Shown here piece after piece: positions 15,902-24,328 of a DNA stretch of 64,000 bases. How positions within the stretch are numbered: position 1 is the first letter of the stretch; each line of letters begins with the position of its first letter. The notes under the pieces are model-generated. The model was not told where the DNA came from, made no database searches, and was given only the letters and a program-made list of their open reading frames with translations. Source of the DNA: Exiguobacterium antarcticum DSM 14480. GTDB lineage: Bacteria > Bacillota > Bacilli > Exiguobacteriales > Exiguobacteriaceae. The stretch lies in assembly GCF_000685865.1 (NCBI RefSeq), contig NZ_JMKS01000003.1, positions 930,001 to 994,000 on the forward strand, in the 5' to 3' direction. A program made the translations under genes and the position numbers.

Positions 15902-17434
15902 TTAATTCAATTTTTTCAACGGTTTGACAGCCGGTCCTTCTAAGACATTCCCTTCATAATCAAAACGCGAGCCGTGACACGGACAATCCCACGACCGTTC
16001 CCCGTTGTTCCACTTGACGTCGCACCCCATGTGCGTACAGGTCGTCTTGACGAGATGCAACTCGCCGGAAACATCTCGGTATCCTCCGACTGTCTTTCCG
16101 GCATGCCGGACGAGCCCGCCTTCATCATTGCCGAGATCGTCCGCCGATTGACTGGCGCGGGTCACTTTCCCCTTCAATAACTCAATCGCGACATCGGCAT
16201 TGTTCTTCGCGAACTGTTTCGCATCCTGCTTGTTCAGCTTCGACCGGTTCGGGTCAAACAGTCCTCTAAAGCGGTTCTGCGTCCCTGTCAATAAATCGGA
16301 CAAAAGCAGACCTGCCGCAATTCCGTTCGTCATCCCCCACTTGGCAAATCCGGTCGCGACCAGGATATTCGGATCGTCACTCGTCATCTGTCCGATGTAC
16401 GGCACCTTATCGAGCGAAATCAAATCCTGGGCCGACCAAAACTGGTCGATCTCGGCGACATGAAACTCACTTTCGGCGAAATGCGCCAATGCCTGATAGT
16501 TGGGTTGTGTATTCGTCTGATGACCGGATAGATGATTTTCACCGCCGAACAGGCCAAGCCGTTTCCCGTCAGCCGTCTGCGTATGCCGGAGCGACCGGCT
16601 CGGTTGGTCGGCACTCATGAACATGCCGTCCGGGAAGTCGTCCGGTACCAGTCCAGACACGATATACGAACGATGAACTTCGAGTTTCGAGAAGTAGAGT
16701 CCTTTGATGTCGTTGAACGGGAAATGCGTCGCTACGATGATTTTTTTCGCCTCGATTTGGTGACCGGATTCAAGCAGTACAGTTGGTGTTCGTTTTGACT
16801 CGACGGACATCGCCCGCGTCTGTTCATAGAGCTTCCCACCTTGTTCCGTGAAATAACGGGCGAGACCAAGTAAGTATTTGACGGGATGAAACTGGGCTTG
16901 ATTGCGAATGACGAGGGCCTGTTCGACCGGATACGGTAACTTCCCCCGAACCTCGTCTGTCGCGTCGCCGCCGTTGATCTCAAGCCGACTGTATGCATCC
17001 GCTTCTTTGATCAGCTGCTTGTGTTTTGGCCCACTGGACGCGACGTACAGATACGCATCCTGTTCCTCGAGTTCACAATCTATTGCAAGACGTGTCGTCT
17101 GATCTCGCAGGAAACGAATCGCCTCTTCGTTCGCTTCGTGATAGAGCCGTGCCTTCTCTTCGCCAAACGTCTGGATTAGTTCGTCATAGATCAAACCATG
17201 CTGCGATGAGACTTTGGCTGTCGTATAGCCGGTCGTCCCGCTTGCAATCCGGTCTGCTTCAATCAACGTCACGTCATACCCCCGTTCAATCAGTTGAACG
17301 GCTGTGACGAGTCCGGCGATACCTGCCCCGATGACGACGACATCACTTGTTAGATTTGTTTCGAGTTTCGGATACGTCGAAGCTTCAACCGAAGTACGCC
17401 AGTACGATGTTGGAAATCCGTCAAGTTTCTTCAT
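15902..17434 (-). CDS. FAD-dependent oxidoreductase with C-terminal Rieske [2Fe-2S] domain
   Basis: 510 residues. A DAO-type FAD domain begins with [20 protein letters not shown] and VTLIEAD (residues ~33-60) and includes later segments typical of glycine-oxidase-like proteins (HYxGQ-like [19 protein letters not shown]). The last ~90 residues are a Rieske domain: C466-x-H468 and C484-x-x-H487 bind the cluster, and C471/C486 match the conserved disulfide pair. Comparable proteins occur in Bacillus with unknown substrate. Cytosolic, monocistronic, GGAGG before the ATG. The FAD and cluster binding are well supported; the reaction is not known. Confidence 0.88.
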   Translation of the reverse strand: MKKLDGFPTSYWRTSVEASTYPKLETNLTSDVVVIGAGIAGLVTAVQLIERGYDVTLIEADRIASGTTGYTTAKVSSQHGLIYDELIQTFGEEKARLYHEANEEAIRFLRDQTTRLAIDCELEEQDAYLYVASSGPKHKQLIKEADAYSRLEINGGDATDEVRGKLPYPVEQALVIRNQAQFHPVKYLLGLARYFTEQGGKLYEQTRAMSVESKRTPTVLLESGHQIEAKKIIVATHFPFNDIKGLYFSKLEVHRSYIVSGLVPDDFPDGMFMSADQPSRSLRHTQTADGKRLGLFGGENHLSGHQTNTQPNYQALAHFAESEFHVAEIDQFWSAQDLISLDKVPYIGQMTSDDPNILVATGFAKWGMTNGIAAGLLLSDLLTGTQNRFRGLFDPNRSKLNKQDAKQFAKNNADVAIELLKGKVTRASQSADDLGNDEGGLVRHAGKTVGGYRDVSGELHLVKTTCTHMGCDVKWNNGERSWDCPCHGSRFDYEGNVLEGPAVKPLKKLN

Positions 17435-18076
17435 TTTCTCAGCCTCCGTAAATGTCAGTTTTGCTTCCTCTAGCTAACAGTTACAGTTACCCTTGTTCTC
17501 CTTAAAACATACATAAAGTATATATTTCAAATTGATTGATAGCGAAATCATTATCACTAATTATTCTTCCTTACTCTCACACTGTGAATATCTATCTTTA
17601 ATCTACGATTATCCAAAAAAACTGCTCCTTTCATCAGGAAACAATCTAATTTTAATTAAGTGGAAGCAAAGCCTCACTTCTTTCAATAAGGCATATAACC
17701 ATCGATGTATTTCTTACAACTCTTACTTATTTTAAATAACTCTTTGTTTCGTAAATTCATTATTGTTTACATAATAAAAATAGATTGATCTTAAGTGAAC
17801 GATGCAATAGTTCGCAAAAATTGTTAATCCAACTAAAGTAAGTCAAGTAGATTAGAATACGTTTCAAAATTTCAATTATCCTTTAGTGTCCATTACGTAT
17901 ACAACGAAACACTAAGACGTATTCCGTTTGAGAGGTACTACAACGTCGTTAAAATATACTGGGTTCAGCGTATTCCTCTCTCTATCGAAAATTTAAAAAT
18001 CGAATCCTAAAAGGACATACTTAACGAATGTTCTCTCGGATCCGATTCATATTTTTATCAATAAGTTAAAACTCTA
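17435..18076. other. AT-rich intergenic region
   Basis: About 640 bases with no supportable gene. An open frame on the plus strand (17532-17735) lacks an RBS and reads as low-complexity AT-rich translation. The region separates the chromosomal housekeeping block from the recombinase-rich segment. Confidence 0.4.
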
Positions 18077-18190
18077 TTATTTGTTCGAAATTTTTCTCAA
18101 GAGGTAAAGTCCGTAAAAAATCGATGGAAACGCCACTAACATTAATAAAATTTTAATTAGACCAAAGATGAAATTAACTTCAGTATACAT
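18077..18190 (-). CDS. 37-residue single-span membrane peptide
   Basis: A short frame with ATAGGAGGAAATATAA directly before the ATG, an excellent RBS. It starts MYTEVNFIFG, continues as one hydrophobic helix (LIKILLMLVAFPSIFYGLYL) and ends with a basic tail (LRKISNK). It starts 18 bases after the stop of the 280-residue secreted protein gene, so the two are probably cotranscribed. Its form is that of a small membrane protein, immunity peptide or toxin-like peptide; the role is unknown. Confidence 0.6.
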   Translation of the reverse strand: MYTEVNFIFGLIKILLMLVAFPSIFYGLYLLRKISNK

Positions 18191-18208
18191 TTATATTTCC
18201 TCCTATAT

Positions 18209-19051
18209 TCAAGATTCAAATTTTAAAGTTTGATACACACGAGCTTTCTTAGATGTCTTATCATGACTAATCAATTTAATAGTACTTGTTATGCTAACGT
18301 ATCCTCCATTTAAGTATCCATTGATAGTATAGACACCTTTACCGTTGATATCTTCACCAACTTTTTTCGCATAACGATCCGGCATAGATAATTTCTCTAC
18401 CTTTACACTAGAAAAAGTATTAAAACTATTAGTTCCTGTGGCATCTACAGAGTTAAGTTTCAAACCGTATGTACCTATTGAATAATGATTTACAAGTTTT
18501 AAAGTAGCAATTGTAACTCCAAAACTTTTAAGCTTAACCCAAGCAGTATAACGTCTGCTTCCATATTTTTTAGTCTCTTCTACGGTATTTCCCGGTTGCA
18601 CAGCTTTCGTACTAAATCCACCCTTGTTATCCGTTTCCTCTGAAATATCAGAAGAGCCAATCTCTATCTCTGTTCCATCCGACAAGGTTTGATTACTCTT
18701 TTCTCCTACCTTTAAATTTGACAAAGTAGATGTAATCCTAGAATTAGCTTCTTCTCTCATTTCTATTTTATAATCATTTAAAGTTTCTTCAGAAACTGAA
18801 TCTTTGATTTCATCTATTACTTCTTTTCTCTGATTTAGACTTAAATTCTCTACTTGGTTAGAAAGAGAAGCCTTTTTAAGATTTTTCTTTAGATCTTCAC
18901 TTGTATTATTGTAACTTAATGAAAAAGAATTAATAAGCATATTTTCATCGGAATCATTCCCGTTAGATTCTGCATACACATTAATTCCAGAGGTAGCTAA
19001 TAAGCTCATCGTACAAAATCCAGCTAATACTTTACTCGATTTAATCTTCAT
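18209..19051 (-). CDS. Secreted protein of unknown function (280 aa)
   Basis: The signal peptide MKIKSSKVLAGFCTMSLLAT ends near NVYAES. A charged helical region of about 100 residues follows (DLKKNLKKA, QRKEVIDEIKD). The C-terminal half is beta-rich (RRYTAWVKLKSFGVTIATLK, then KVYTINGYLNGGY-like strands) and may be a beta-sandwich. No anchoring motif. The AT-rich codon use differs from the nearby oxidoreductase. It is followed by a 37-residue membrane peptide gene, a layout seen for secreted effectors with a membrane partner. I do not recognise the family. It is transcribed away from a 17-bp inverted repeat pair about 225 bases upstream of its start. Confidence 0.6.
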   Translation of the reverse strand: MKIKSSKVLAGFCTMSLLATSGINVYAESNGNDSDENMLINSFSLSYNNTSEDLKKNLKKASLSNQVENLSLNQRKEVIDEIKDSVSEETLNDYKIEMREEANSRITSTLSNLKVGEKSNQTLSDGTEIEIGSSDISEETDNKGGFSTKAVQPGNTVEETKKYGSRRYTAWVKLKSFGVTIATLKLVNHYSIGTYGLKLNSVDATGTNSFNTFSSVKVEKLSMPDRYAKKVGEDINGKGVYTINGYLNGGYVSITSTIKLISHDKTSKKARVYQTLKFES

Positions 19052-19276
19052 ATTCTCACCTTCTCTATTTTATTTCCCTTGGCAATTGTCACTATATCAA
19101 AAAAACATAAAATATATACATAAATTACAAATTCGTAAGGATTTTCATTACAAAAATGTAATTCATGCATAAGAATTTTTGTGGTTTATCCTTACATAGA
19201 TGTTAAAAATAATTATCAGTTTTAAAAACAGGTAGATACTAAGACACTATAATGATCTTTCCGAACACCCCCTAGG

Positions 19277-19439
19277 ATAAGTAGAGTTATCCTCTGTTTT
19301 CAAATCGTCTTTTTTGAATCATGCCAACGGTTTTCTCATCTTTTAAAATGCCAATTCCCTTCATTTTCCCCATTCCACTCATCATTCTTCTTGAAAAACC
19401 TTCTGTTTCCGCCACTCGCTTCAGGATAACTCTACTTAT
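19277..19439. repeat. 17-bp perfect inverted repeat pair bounding 129 bp, possible invertible segment
   Basis: ATAAGTAGAGTTATCCT at 19277-19293 recurs inverted at 19423-19439. Each copy lies in a smaller dyad, AGGATAA-6 bp-TTATCCT at the left and the same with one mismatch at the right. The 6-bp centres are GTAGAG and CTCTAC, so they are in opposite orientation. Inverted arms around a 6-bp core are the general form of tyrosine recombinase crossover sites, and a tyrosine recombinase gene starts 490 bases away. No clear promoter is seen in the 129 bp; it contains a short basic frame on the minus strand that ends in the repeat. Alternatives are a protein operator or a decayed small element. Confidence 0.5.
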
Positions 19440-19463
19440 ACTAAAACTACCGCGGAATACATA

Positions 19464-19477
19464 AGATATGCATATCT
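19464..19477. promoter_or_regulatory. 14-bp perfect palindrome upstream of the sigma-like gene
   Basis: AGATATGCATATCT lies 5 to 20 bases before the possible start codons of the sigma-like gene, where a regulator or RNA structure could control it. No binding protein can be assigned. Confidence 0.35.
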
Positions 19478-19481
19478 CAGA

Positions 19482-19931
19482 TTGGATCACGATTTCATGA
19501 ACGAAGCTCTCAAACAATGGATCCCCCTCGTCAATTCCCTCCTGTCGCGTCTCTCGATTCACCCGAATGAACACGATGAATGCCGCCAAGCAGCACTACT
19601 TCGGCTCTGGAAATCAATCGAAGAAGGCAAAGTCATGACCGTCACCTTCGTCCGGATTCGTGCCAAAGGGGCGATGCTCGATTACTTGGCGACCCGTAAC
19701 CGGACACTGGCGGGTGAAGTCGCCGTCGAGACGTTACCGGAACTTCCCCGTCAGCAGCAAGTCTCATTCGCCTACTTACTCGACCAGCTGAAACAGGAAC
19801 TTTCCATCAAGGAATTCACGATCCTCCAAGCCCTGCTCCATGGAAATGAAGAGGCACTTGGCTACTCACCTGCTCGTCTGCGTTCGCTCAAATCAGAACT
19901 CAAACGGAAGGTTCAGGAGATCCTCCTATGA
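19482..19931 (+). CDS. Sigma-70-like protein (regions 2 and 4), coupled to a tyrosine recombinase
   Basis: 149 residues from TTG at 19482, or 144 from ATG at 19497. Neither has a good RBS, so translation may be weak or controlled. Residues ~30-90 resemble sigma region 2 (NEHDECRQAALLRLWKSIEE, then IRAKGAMLDYLATR, close to the 'IRGAMLDYLR' of SigB/SigD-type factors). The C-terminus (LSIKEFTILQALLHG, then LGYSPARLRSLKSELKRK) can form a region 4 HTH. It is shorter than a full alternative sigma factor. Its stop overlaps the ATG of the recombinase gene (ATGA). It could direct transcription of the recombinase or of neighbouring genes. Both points are inference. Confidence 0.65.
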   Translation: MDHDFMNEALKQWIPLVNSLLSRLSIHPNEHDECRQAALLRLWKSIEEGKVMTVTFVRIRAKGAMLDYLATRNRTLAGEVAVETLPELPRQQQVSFAYLLDQLKQELSIKEFTILQALLHGNEEALGYSPARLRSLKSELKRKVQEILL

Positions 19932-20767
19932 TGACGTTTTACTTGGAACGATTACTCATGATCATCGACCAATCCCCCAGCTACAGTCCTCTGACGAAAA
20001 AAGCCTATCGCGCCGACGTCCGGCATTTCTGTGCCCACGCGGAAACCATAGATATCCCTTCCCTGCACCGCTACATCTCCCATTTGAAACAACTCTACGC
20101 TCCAACGACCGTCGCCCGGCGAATCCATGCCTTAGCAACCCTCTTCGACGCCCTCGTCACCGAACGGTCACTGGCAAAAAATCCGTTAACCCACATCAAA
20201 AAACCGTCCCGACCACTCCCGAAACACCGGACTGCCTTCAGCTACACGGATGCCCGCCGTGTCATCGAGACGATTCAAGATGAAACGATCTATGCCTTCT
20301 ACTTCCTGCTGTTACATACTGGTCTTCGGTTCAATGAAGCACGACAATTATACCGGACGGATCTCGACCTGACCGAACGCCAACTGTTTGTCCGTCACGG
20401 CAAAGGACAGAAAACACGTTATGTCCCGCTCCATGACGAGCTGACGACTGTCCTGATAAGGTATCTCGACCAGCAACCGAACGACGGTCATTTGTTTCAA
20501 AACGATAATGGACGACTGCTTGATCCGAATCAAACACGGAAGCAGCTCCGTCTCGCCAGTCAACGGGTCCTAAACCGCACACTGCGACCACACGACTTAC
20601 GGGTGACGTTCGCGACGACGCTTTACCGGGAGCATCAAACCGATTTACTGACCGTGATGCGTCTGCTCGGTCATAGTGATGTCAGGACGACGCAACAGTA
20701 TATCCTGCCGTCGTCAGAAGTCGCCCGGTCCTCGATCAACCAGCTCACGCCGACAACGCATCGATGA
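19928..20767 (+). CDS. Tyrosine recombinase, XerC/D-like, apparently intact
   Basis: 279 residues. An N-terminal SAM-like core-binding domain (about 1-90) is followed by the catalytic domain. The catalytic residues are visible: Arg in HTGLRFNEA, Lys in the HGKGQKTR hairpin, H-x-x-R in RPHDLRVTF, His in LLGHSDVRTTQQY and the terminal Tyr nucleophile in the same motif. The start overlaps the sigma-like gene, and its 3' end overlaps by 23 bases the 3' end of a second, convergent recombinase gene that has been interrupted. A role in local site-specific inversion is possible given the inverted repeats upstream. Confidence 0.88.
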   Translation: MMTFYLERLLMIIDQSPSYSPLTKKAYRADVRHFCAHAETIDIPSLHRYISHLKQLYAPTTVARRIHALATLFDALVTERSLAKNPLTHIKKPSRPLPKHRTAFSYTDARRVIETIQDETIYAFYFLLLHTGLRFNEARQLYRTDLDLTERQLFVRHGKGQKTRYVPLHDELTTVLIRYLDQQPNDGHLFQNDNGRLLDPNQTRKQLRLASQRVLNRTLRPHDLRVTFATTLYREHQTDLLTVMRLLGHSDVRTTQQYILPSSEVARSSINQLTPTTHR

Positions 20768-20997
20768 TTTGCTGGAGCTTGGTTTCCTGACTGATGATGT
20801 AGCCTTCTGTCGTTCGGGAACTACCGTGACCCAGTAACCGCTGAATCTCAAGCAATTTACGATTGCCTGTCTGATAGAGGTACGTTGCAAAGGAGACACG
20901 CAAGTCGTGCGGATGCAACGATCGTCCGCGCATGTATTTTGCAATAGGTTTGTGCAGTGAATTGCAGAAAAAAGTACAGAACTTTGCCAGTAAATAT

Positions 20998-21714
20998 TTA
21001 ATTTCTTGATAATGCATGTGTGACACGATAACTATCGCCTGTGAAGGTCAGAATGTGCGCATGATGAATCACACGATCAACGAGTGCTGACGTTAATCTA
21101 GGATCTGCGAAAACACGATTCCATTGACTGAATTCTAGATTCGATGTGATGATGATACTTTTCTTTTCGTACCAGTCTGTAATGAGATGGAACAGGAGCT
21201 CTGCTGACTCTTTGGATAATGGAAGATAGCCCATTTCATCCAAGACGATAAGATCCGCAGAATCGAGGCGTGTATGGAAGCTACTCAGCTTCCCATCACG
21301 CCATGCTTTGGTGAGTTGCTCTACGAGCTCCGAAACACGAAAGAAACGTACTTCTTTTCCTTTACGACAAGCTTCCCGTCCTAAACCAATCGCAAGATGT
21401 GTCTTACCAGTGCCGGGGGCACCTGTGAGCACTACGTTTTGCTGATGATCGATGAAAGAGAGCGACATCAATTCTTCTTTCTTGAGATGACGAGGAAAGT
21501 AGATGTTGTCATGCCAGCGATAGTCTTCAAGTGATTTATTGTTGATGAATTTTGCTTTTTTTATGAGCCTCTCTGCCTTCGCTTCTTCACGAAGTCTCAT
21601 CTCCATTTCAAAAAGTGTCGTGAGAAACGTCTCGGACGATTCCATCGGAATCGATTCGTAAATTTCAGCGACGTAAGCGAGCCGAAGGGATTTGCACATC
21701 TCTTTTAGATTCAC
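20998..21714 (-). CDS. istB: IS21-family ATP-binding helper protein IstB
   Basis: 238 residues, DnaC-like AAA+ ATPase. Walker A is GAPGTGKTH and Walker B is LIVLDEMGYLP, followed by the conserved ELLFHLITDWYEKKSIIITSN-type sensor segment. It assists target selection and strand transfer by IstA. It overlaps istA by 4 bases (ATGA), indicating coupled translation. Full length. Confidence 0.93.
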   Translation of the reverse strand: MNLKEMCKSLRLAYVAEIYESIPMESSETFLTTLFEMEMRLREEAKAERLIKKAKFINNKSLEDYRWHDNIYFPRHLKKEELMSLSFIDHQQNVVLTGAPGTGKTHLAIGLGREACRKGKEVRFFRVSELVEQLTKAWRDGKLSSFHTRLDSADLIVLDEMGYLPLSKESAELLFHLITDWYEKKSIIITSNLEFSQWNRVFADPRLTSALVDRVIHHAHILTFTGDSYRVTHALSRN

Positions 21715-23147
21715 GGCTGCACCTCACTCTGCCATGGTCGATTCAAACTGTCATACTTACTCCAGTCGACATCGTAGGGATGCTCTTCGATGTCAGAATA
21801 GGCATCGCTCTGGCTCAGTAGCTCATACAATCGTTCATCGATTTCAGTGATTGAATGCAGGACTAATCTAGATCGTAGCCATCCCAGTCTTTCTCTCCGT
21901 ATCATCAGATTCTGGATGTTCAGATACTCTCGAATTCGTCCAGGGAGGTACTCTGCGTGGCGTGAATGACCATAACTACGCGGCTTTTTGTACCATTCGT
22001 TGAGAATGCTTTCCCAAGGTAACGCCCGTTTCGTCATCATATAAGGTCGCTTTTCTTCGTACAGGATTTCTCCGTGACGAGAAATGATTTTCATATCGTC
22101 CCATTTTAGGATTGCTCTCACTTGTCCATGTCGAGAACCAGATGGAACGAGAATCTTCGTTTGATCGATGGTCACTTCTCCATATTTGTTTACCTTCAAC
22201 AGTTCCTCCTTGAACACCGGAAAGTCTTCTTCCGGCAGTCGAAGGAGATGCTTTTTCTCTTCCACAACGAGATCCTTGATACGTACTTTCTTTTCATAAT
22301 GTATACGTTCCATGTCATCCCTGAGGGATGATGCGAGGCGTCTGTTCAATGATTCGAAGTCATTCATGACGGGAGAAGGAACCAGGAAGTTGTAACGGAC
22401 ATATCCAACCTTGTTTTCGACGCTTCCTTTCTCATTCCCACTATACGGATTACAGCTTTGAACTTGGAAACCATAGTGCGTTACGAATTGCTGAAAAGCG
22501 TCCGTATAAATGGCATCTTCCTTTGTTGTCCGTACTTTAGCGACGGCTGCTGGGAGATTGTCGATTCGTAATTGTTGCGGCACGCCTCCGATTTCTTCGA
22601 ACAGTCTCTTCAATCCGGTCAGGAAACATTCTTGGTTCTCTGCTGGTAATGCAACCGCAGCTGTTCGATTGCTATACGGCATGGATAGGATCAAGCAATG
22701 CACATCGACCGCATGACTGTCCTTCACGACTTCCATGACGCCAAAATCTACCTGTGCTTCTCCGGGCGGGTGGGCCAACCGCTCGAATCGACTATCGTTT
22801 TCTACATCGCGACCTAGGCGCCATTCTTTGATGAATTGACAGACGGTCCGGTAGGACCCTTCAAATCCATATGTACATAATGTCTCATATAGTTTTTTAT
22901 TGGTTCGTCGTTGTTTCTTTTTCATCATCGCATCTTCCTGTAGCCAGTCCTCGATCATTTCGCCCCAACGGGTGCCATACATCATGCCACGCTTTGAAGA
23001 ATGACTTTCTTTTGGTAGAAAAGACTCATCGGCATATTTTTTAGCAGTTCGCCAGTTCAGGTTAAGATCTTTCGCAATCTTATTGATGGAATAGGATTTA
23101 TGGTTCCTTAAAAATTTGATACAATTGATTTCAGACATTGTTAGCAT
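21711..23147 (-). CDS. istA: IS21-family transposase IstA
   Basis: About 478 residues from the ATG at 23147, preceded by AAGGAG; another ATG at 23138 is also possible. An N-terminal HTH (YSINKIAKDLNLNWRTAKKY) binds the ends. A DDE integrase core follows, with the first Asp in EAQVDFGVMEV, the second in LRIDNLPAAV and Glu in GNEKGSVENKVGYVR. The frame is open throughout, so the element may still be active. Confidence 0.92.
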   Translation of the reverse strand: MLTMSEINCIKFLRNHKSYSINKIAKDLNLNWRTAKKYADESFLPKESHSSKRGMMYGTRWGEMIEDWLQEDAMMKKKQRRTNKKLYETLCTYGFEGSYRTVCQFIKEWRLGRDVENDSRFERLAHPPGEAQVDFGVMEVVKDSHAVDVHCLILSMPYSNRTAAVALPAENQECFLTGLKRLFEEIGGVPQQLRIDNLPAAVAKVRTTKEDAIYTDAFQQFVTHYGFQVQSCNPYSGNEKGSVENKVGYVRYNFLVPSPVMNDFESLNRRLASSLRDDMERIHYEKKVRIKDLVVEEKKHLLRLPEEDFPVFKEELLKVNKYGEVTIDQTKILVPSGSRHGQVRAILKWDDMKIISRHGEILYEEKRPYMMTKRALPWESILNEWYKKPRSYGHSRHAEYLPGRIREYLNIQNLMIRRERLGWLRSRLVLHSITEIDERLYELLSQSDAYSDIEEHPYDVDWSKYDSLNRPWQSEVQP

Positions 23148-23935
23148 TCCTTTCATCTCCTTCACGTTCTTGTTTCGCAACTTAAACGTTAGGATGAATT
23201 TGTGGGTGCTGGCAAGTCTTTTTCTTTTTTCGCAAAAGGAGTGCAGAACTGTGTACGTTTCCGTCGCACAAGTCTGCACTCCTATTTTGCATTACACACG
23301 CGCATAGCAAATGACTGCTGATTTAACGTATCGCGAGCCTCCTGTTCGTTAATCGCTTTCCCTTGAACAGAACGAAAAACAAGTCCTGTCGTCCGTCCAA
23401 CCAAAAATACTTTTAACTTATGAGCCAGTCTTTCCCCAAGCGGAACGGTCCGCAAGCGTCGCCCTTTCCCGTGTCGCACGAGTAACGTCAACGTCGTAAA
23501 TTGAATATCTTCGATCGACAACAAACGGGCCTCCATGAAGCGGAGGCCCGTTTGACTGATTAATTCGAAGAAGAGACGGTAAGTAGGATGACTGATTTGA
23601 CGAATCGTTTGGATCGTTTCTTCAAGTGGATGATGTTCGCGTTGTGTCACTTGCTGATGAACGATCGCATGGACTTGTCTCATAGGATTTTTCCGCAGAC
23701 GTTTTGCTCGGACGAGTTCGTTCCCAAGTGCTGTCAATGCATGGTACCGCCGCATCGCCGTTGCCGGTTTGTATTGCCCAATCAATTGGTCAAAATACGT
23801 TTGAAGAGACTTAACCGACCAATCGACGGAATGATGTTTCATTTGCCGGAGATCACTGCGATAGGCTTTGATGGTCTGTTTGCTATAAGTGGTATGCGTG
23901 ACAAGATACTGTTCCAAATAGTCGAAGTGGGTCAT

Positions 23936-24328
23936 GAGAAGAACCTCCTTTTATAAAGTGTTTTCCCCTCAATTCCCTGTCCATTTTTTCTTCAATCCTA
24001 TTAATATAATAACTCTACCCCTGAACTTTTTTAAAATGTAAACACCCCGGAAAGTTCACACTATTTAATCGTTTCTTTCTTATCTTGTTAATCAGACAAT
24101 TTAATCTTTATTAAACTAAAAGGCAGCTAGAAGGTACTATCGACTTCAGTGTTTCCTGAATCACCTCAAATGATTAAACGCTCATTCTCATTTTTAGTTG
24201 AGCTTATCTTATACCATATAGTTCAGATCCGAAAACTGTTCAGTTATATATATCGTTAATTAGACTAACTTTGCATACAACAATAAAATGGATCTGACTA
24301 AAGGTCAGCGGCACTATAAAGCTTTACT
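23936..24328. other. Intergenic region with a third copy of the recombination core
   Basis: About 390 AT-rich bases with no supportable gene. ATAACTCTAC at 24009-24018 matches 10 bases of the inverted repeats at 19277-19439, including the whole 6-bp centre CTCTAC. It lies about 75 bases upstream of the interrupted recombinase gene. The flanking arms do not form a dyad here, so it may be chance. Confidence 0.25.

Larger units (their letters stand above)
20963..23291 (-). mobile_element. IS21-family insertion sequence
   Basis: About 2.33 kb carrying istA and istB in tandem. The ends are imperfect inverted repeats (TGCAGAAAAAAGTACAGAAC at the left; TGCAAAATAGGAGTGCAGAC at the right, read inward), with an extra internal copy of GAGTGCAGAACTGTG at the right end, typical of IS21 termini. 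A 3-base ATT flanks both sides; a longer target duplication is not visible, so the exact edges are uncertain by one or two bases. It disrupts a tyrosine recombinase gene. Confidence 0.85.
20745..23935 (-). pseudogene. Second tyrosine recombinase gene, interrupted by an IS21-type element
   Basis: The N-terminal part (about 215 residues from ATG 23935) contains the core-binding domain, the first catalytic Arg (QTGLRFMEA) and the Lys hairpin (HGKGRRLR). The remaining ~71 residues, with HPHDLRVSF, LLGHGSSRTTEGY and the Tyr, lie beyond the element at 20745-20960. Removing the insertion and one copy of a 3-base AAT (minus strand) joins the parts in frame to about 286 residues, close to the 279 of the intact paralogue next door. 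The gene is therefore split and probably inactive. It converges on, and overlaps by 23 bases, the intact recombinase gene. Confidence 0.85.

Noticed and set aside
17532-17735. Plus-strand frame of 67 codons in the 17.4-18.1 kb gap
   Set aside because: No RBS, AT-rich biased composition, and no recognisable protein features.
19277-19439. The inverted-repeat segment as a MITE
   Set aside because: The flanks show no target duplication (AGG on one side, ACT on the other) and the repeats carry internal dyads, which fits crossover or operator sites better than transposon ends.
19287-19589. Minus-strand frame of about 100 codons covering the inverted repeat segment
   Set aside because: It runs antisense into the sigma-like gene and has no RBS at a suitable start. 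A 32-codon subframe (MMSGMGKMKGIG...) ends inside the repeat, but there is no good evidence for translation.
22122-22716. Plus-strand frames within the IS21 istA gene
   Set aside because: They are antisense shadows of a full-length DDE transposase.
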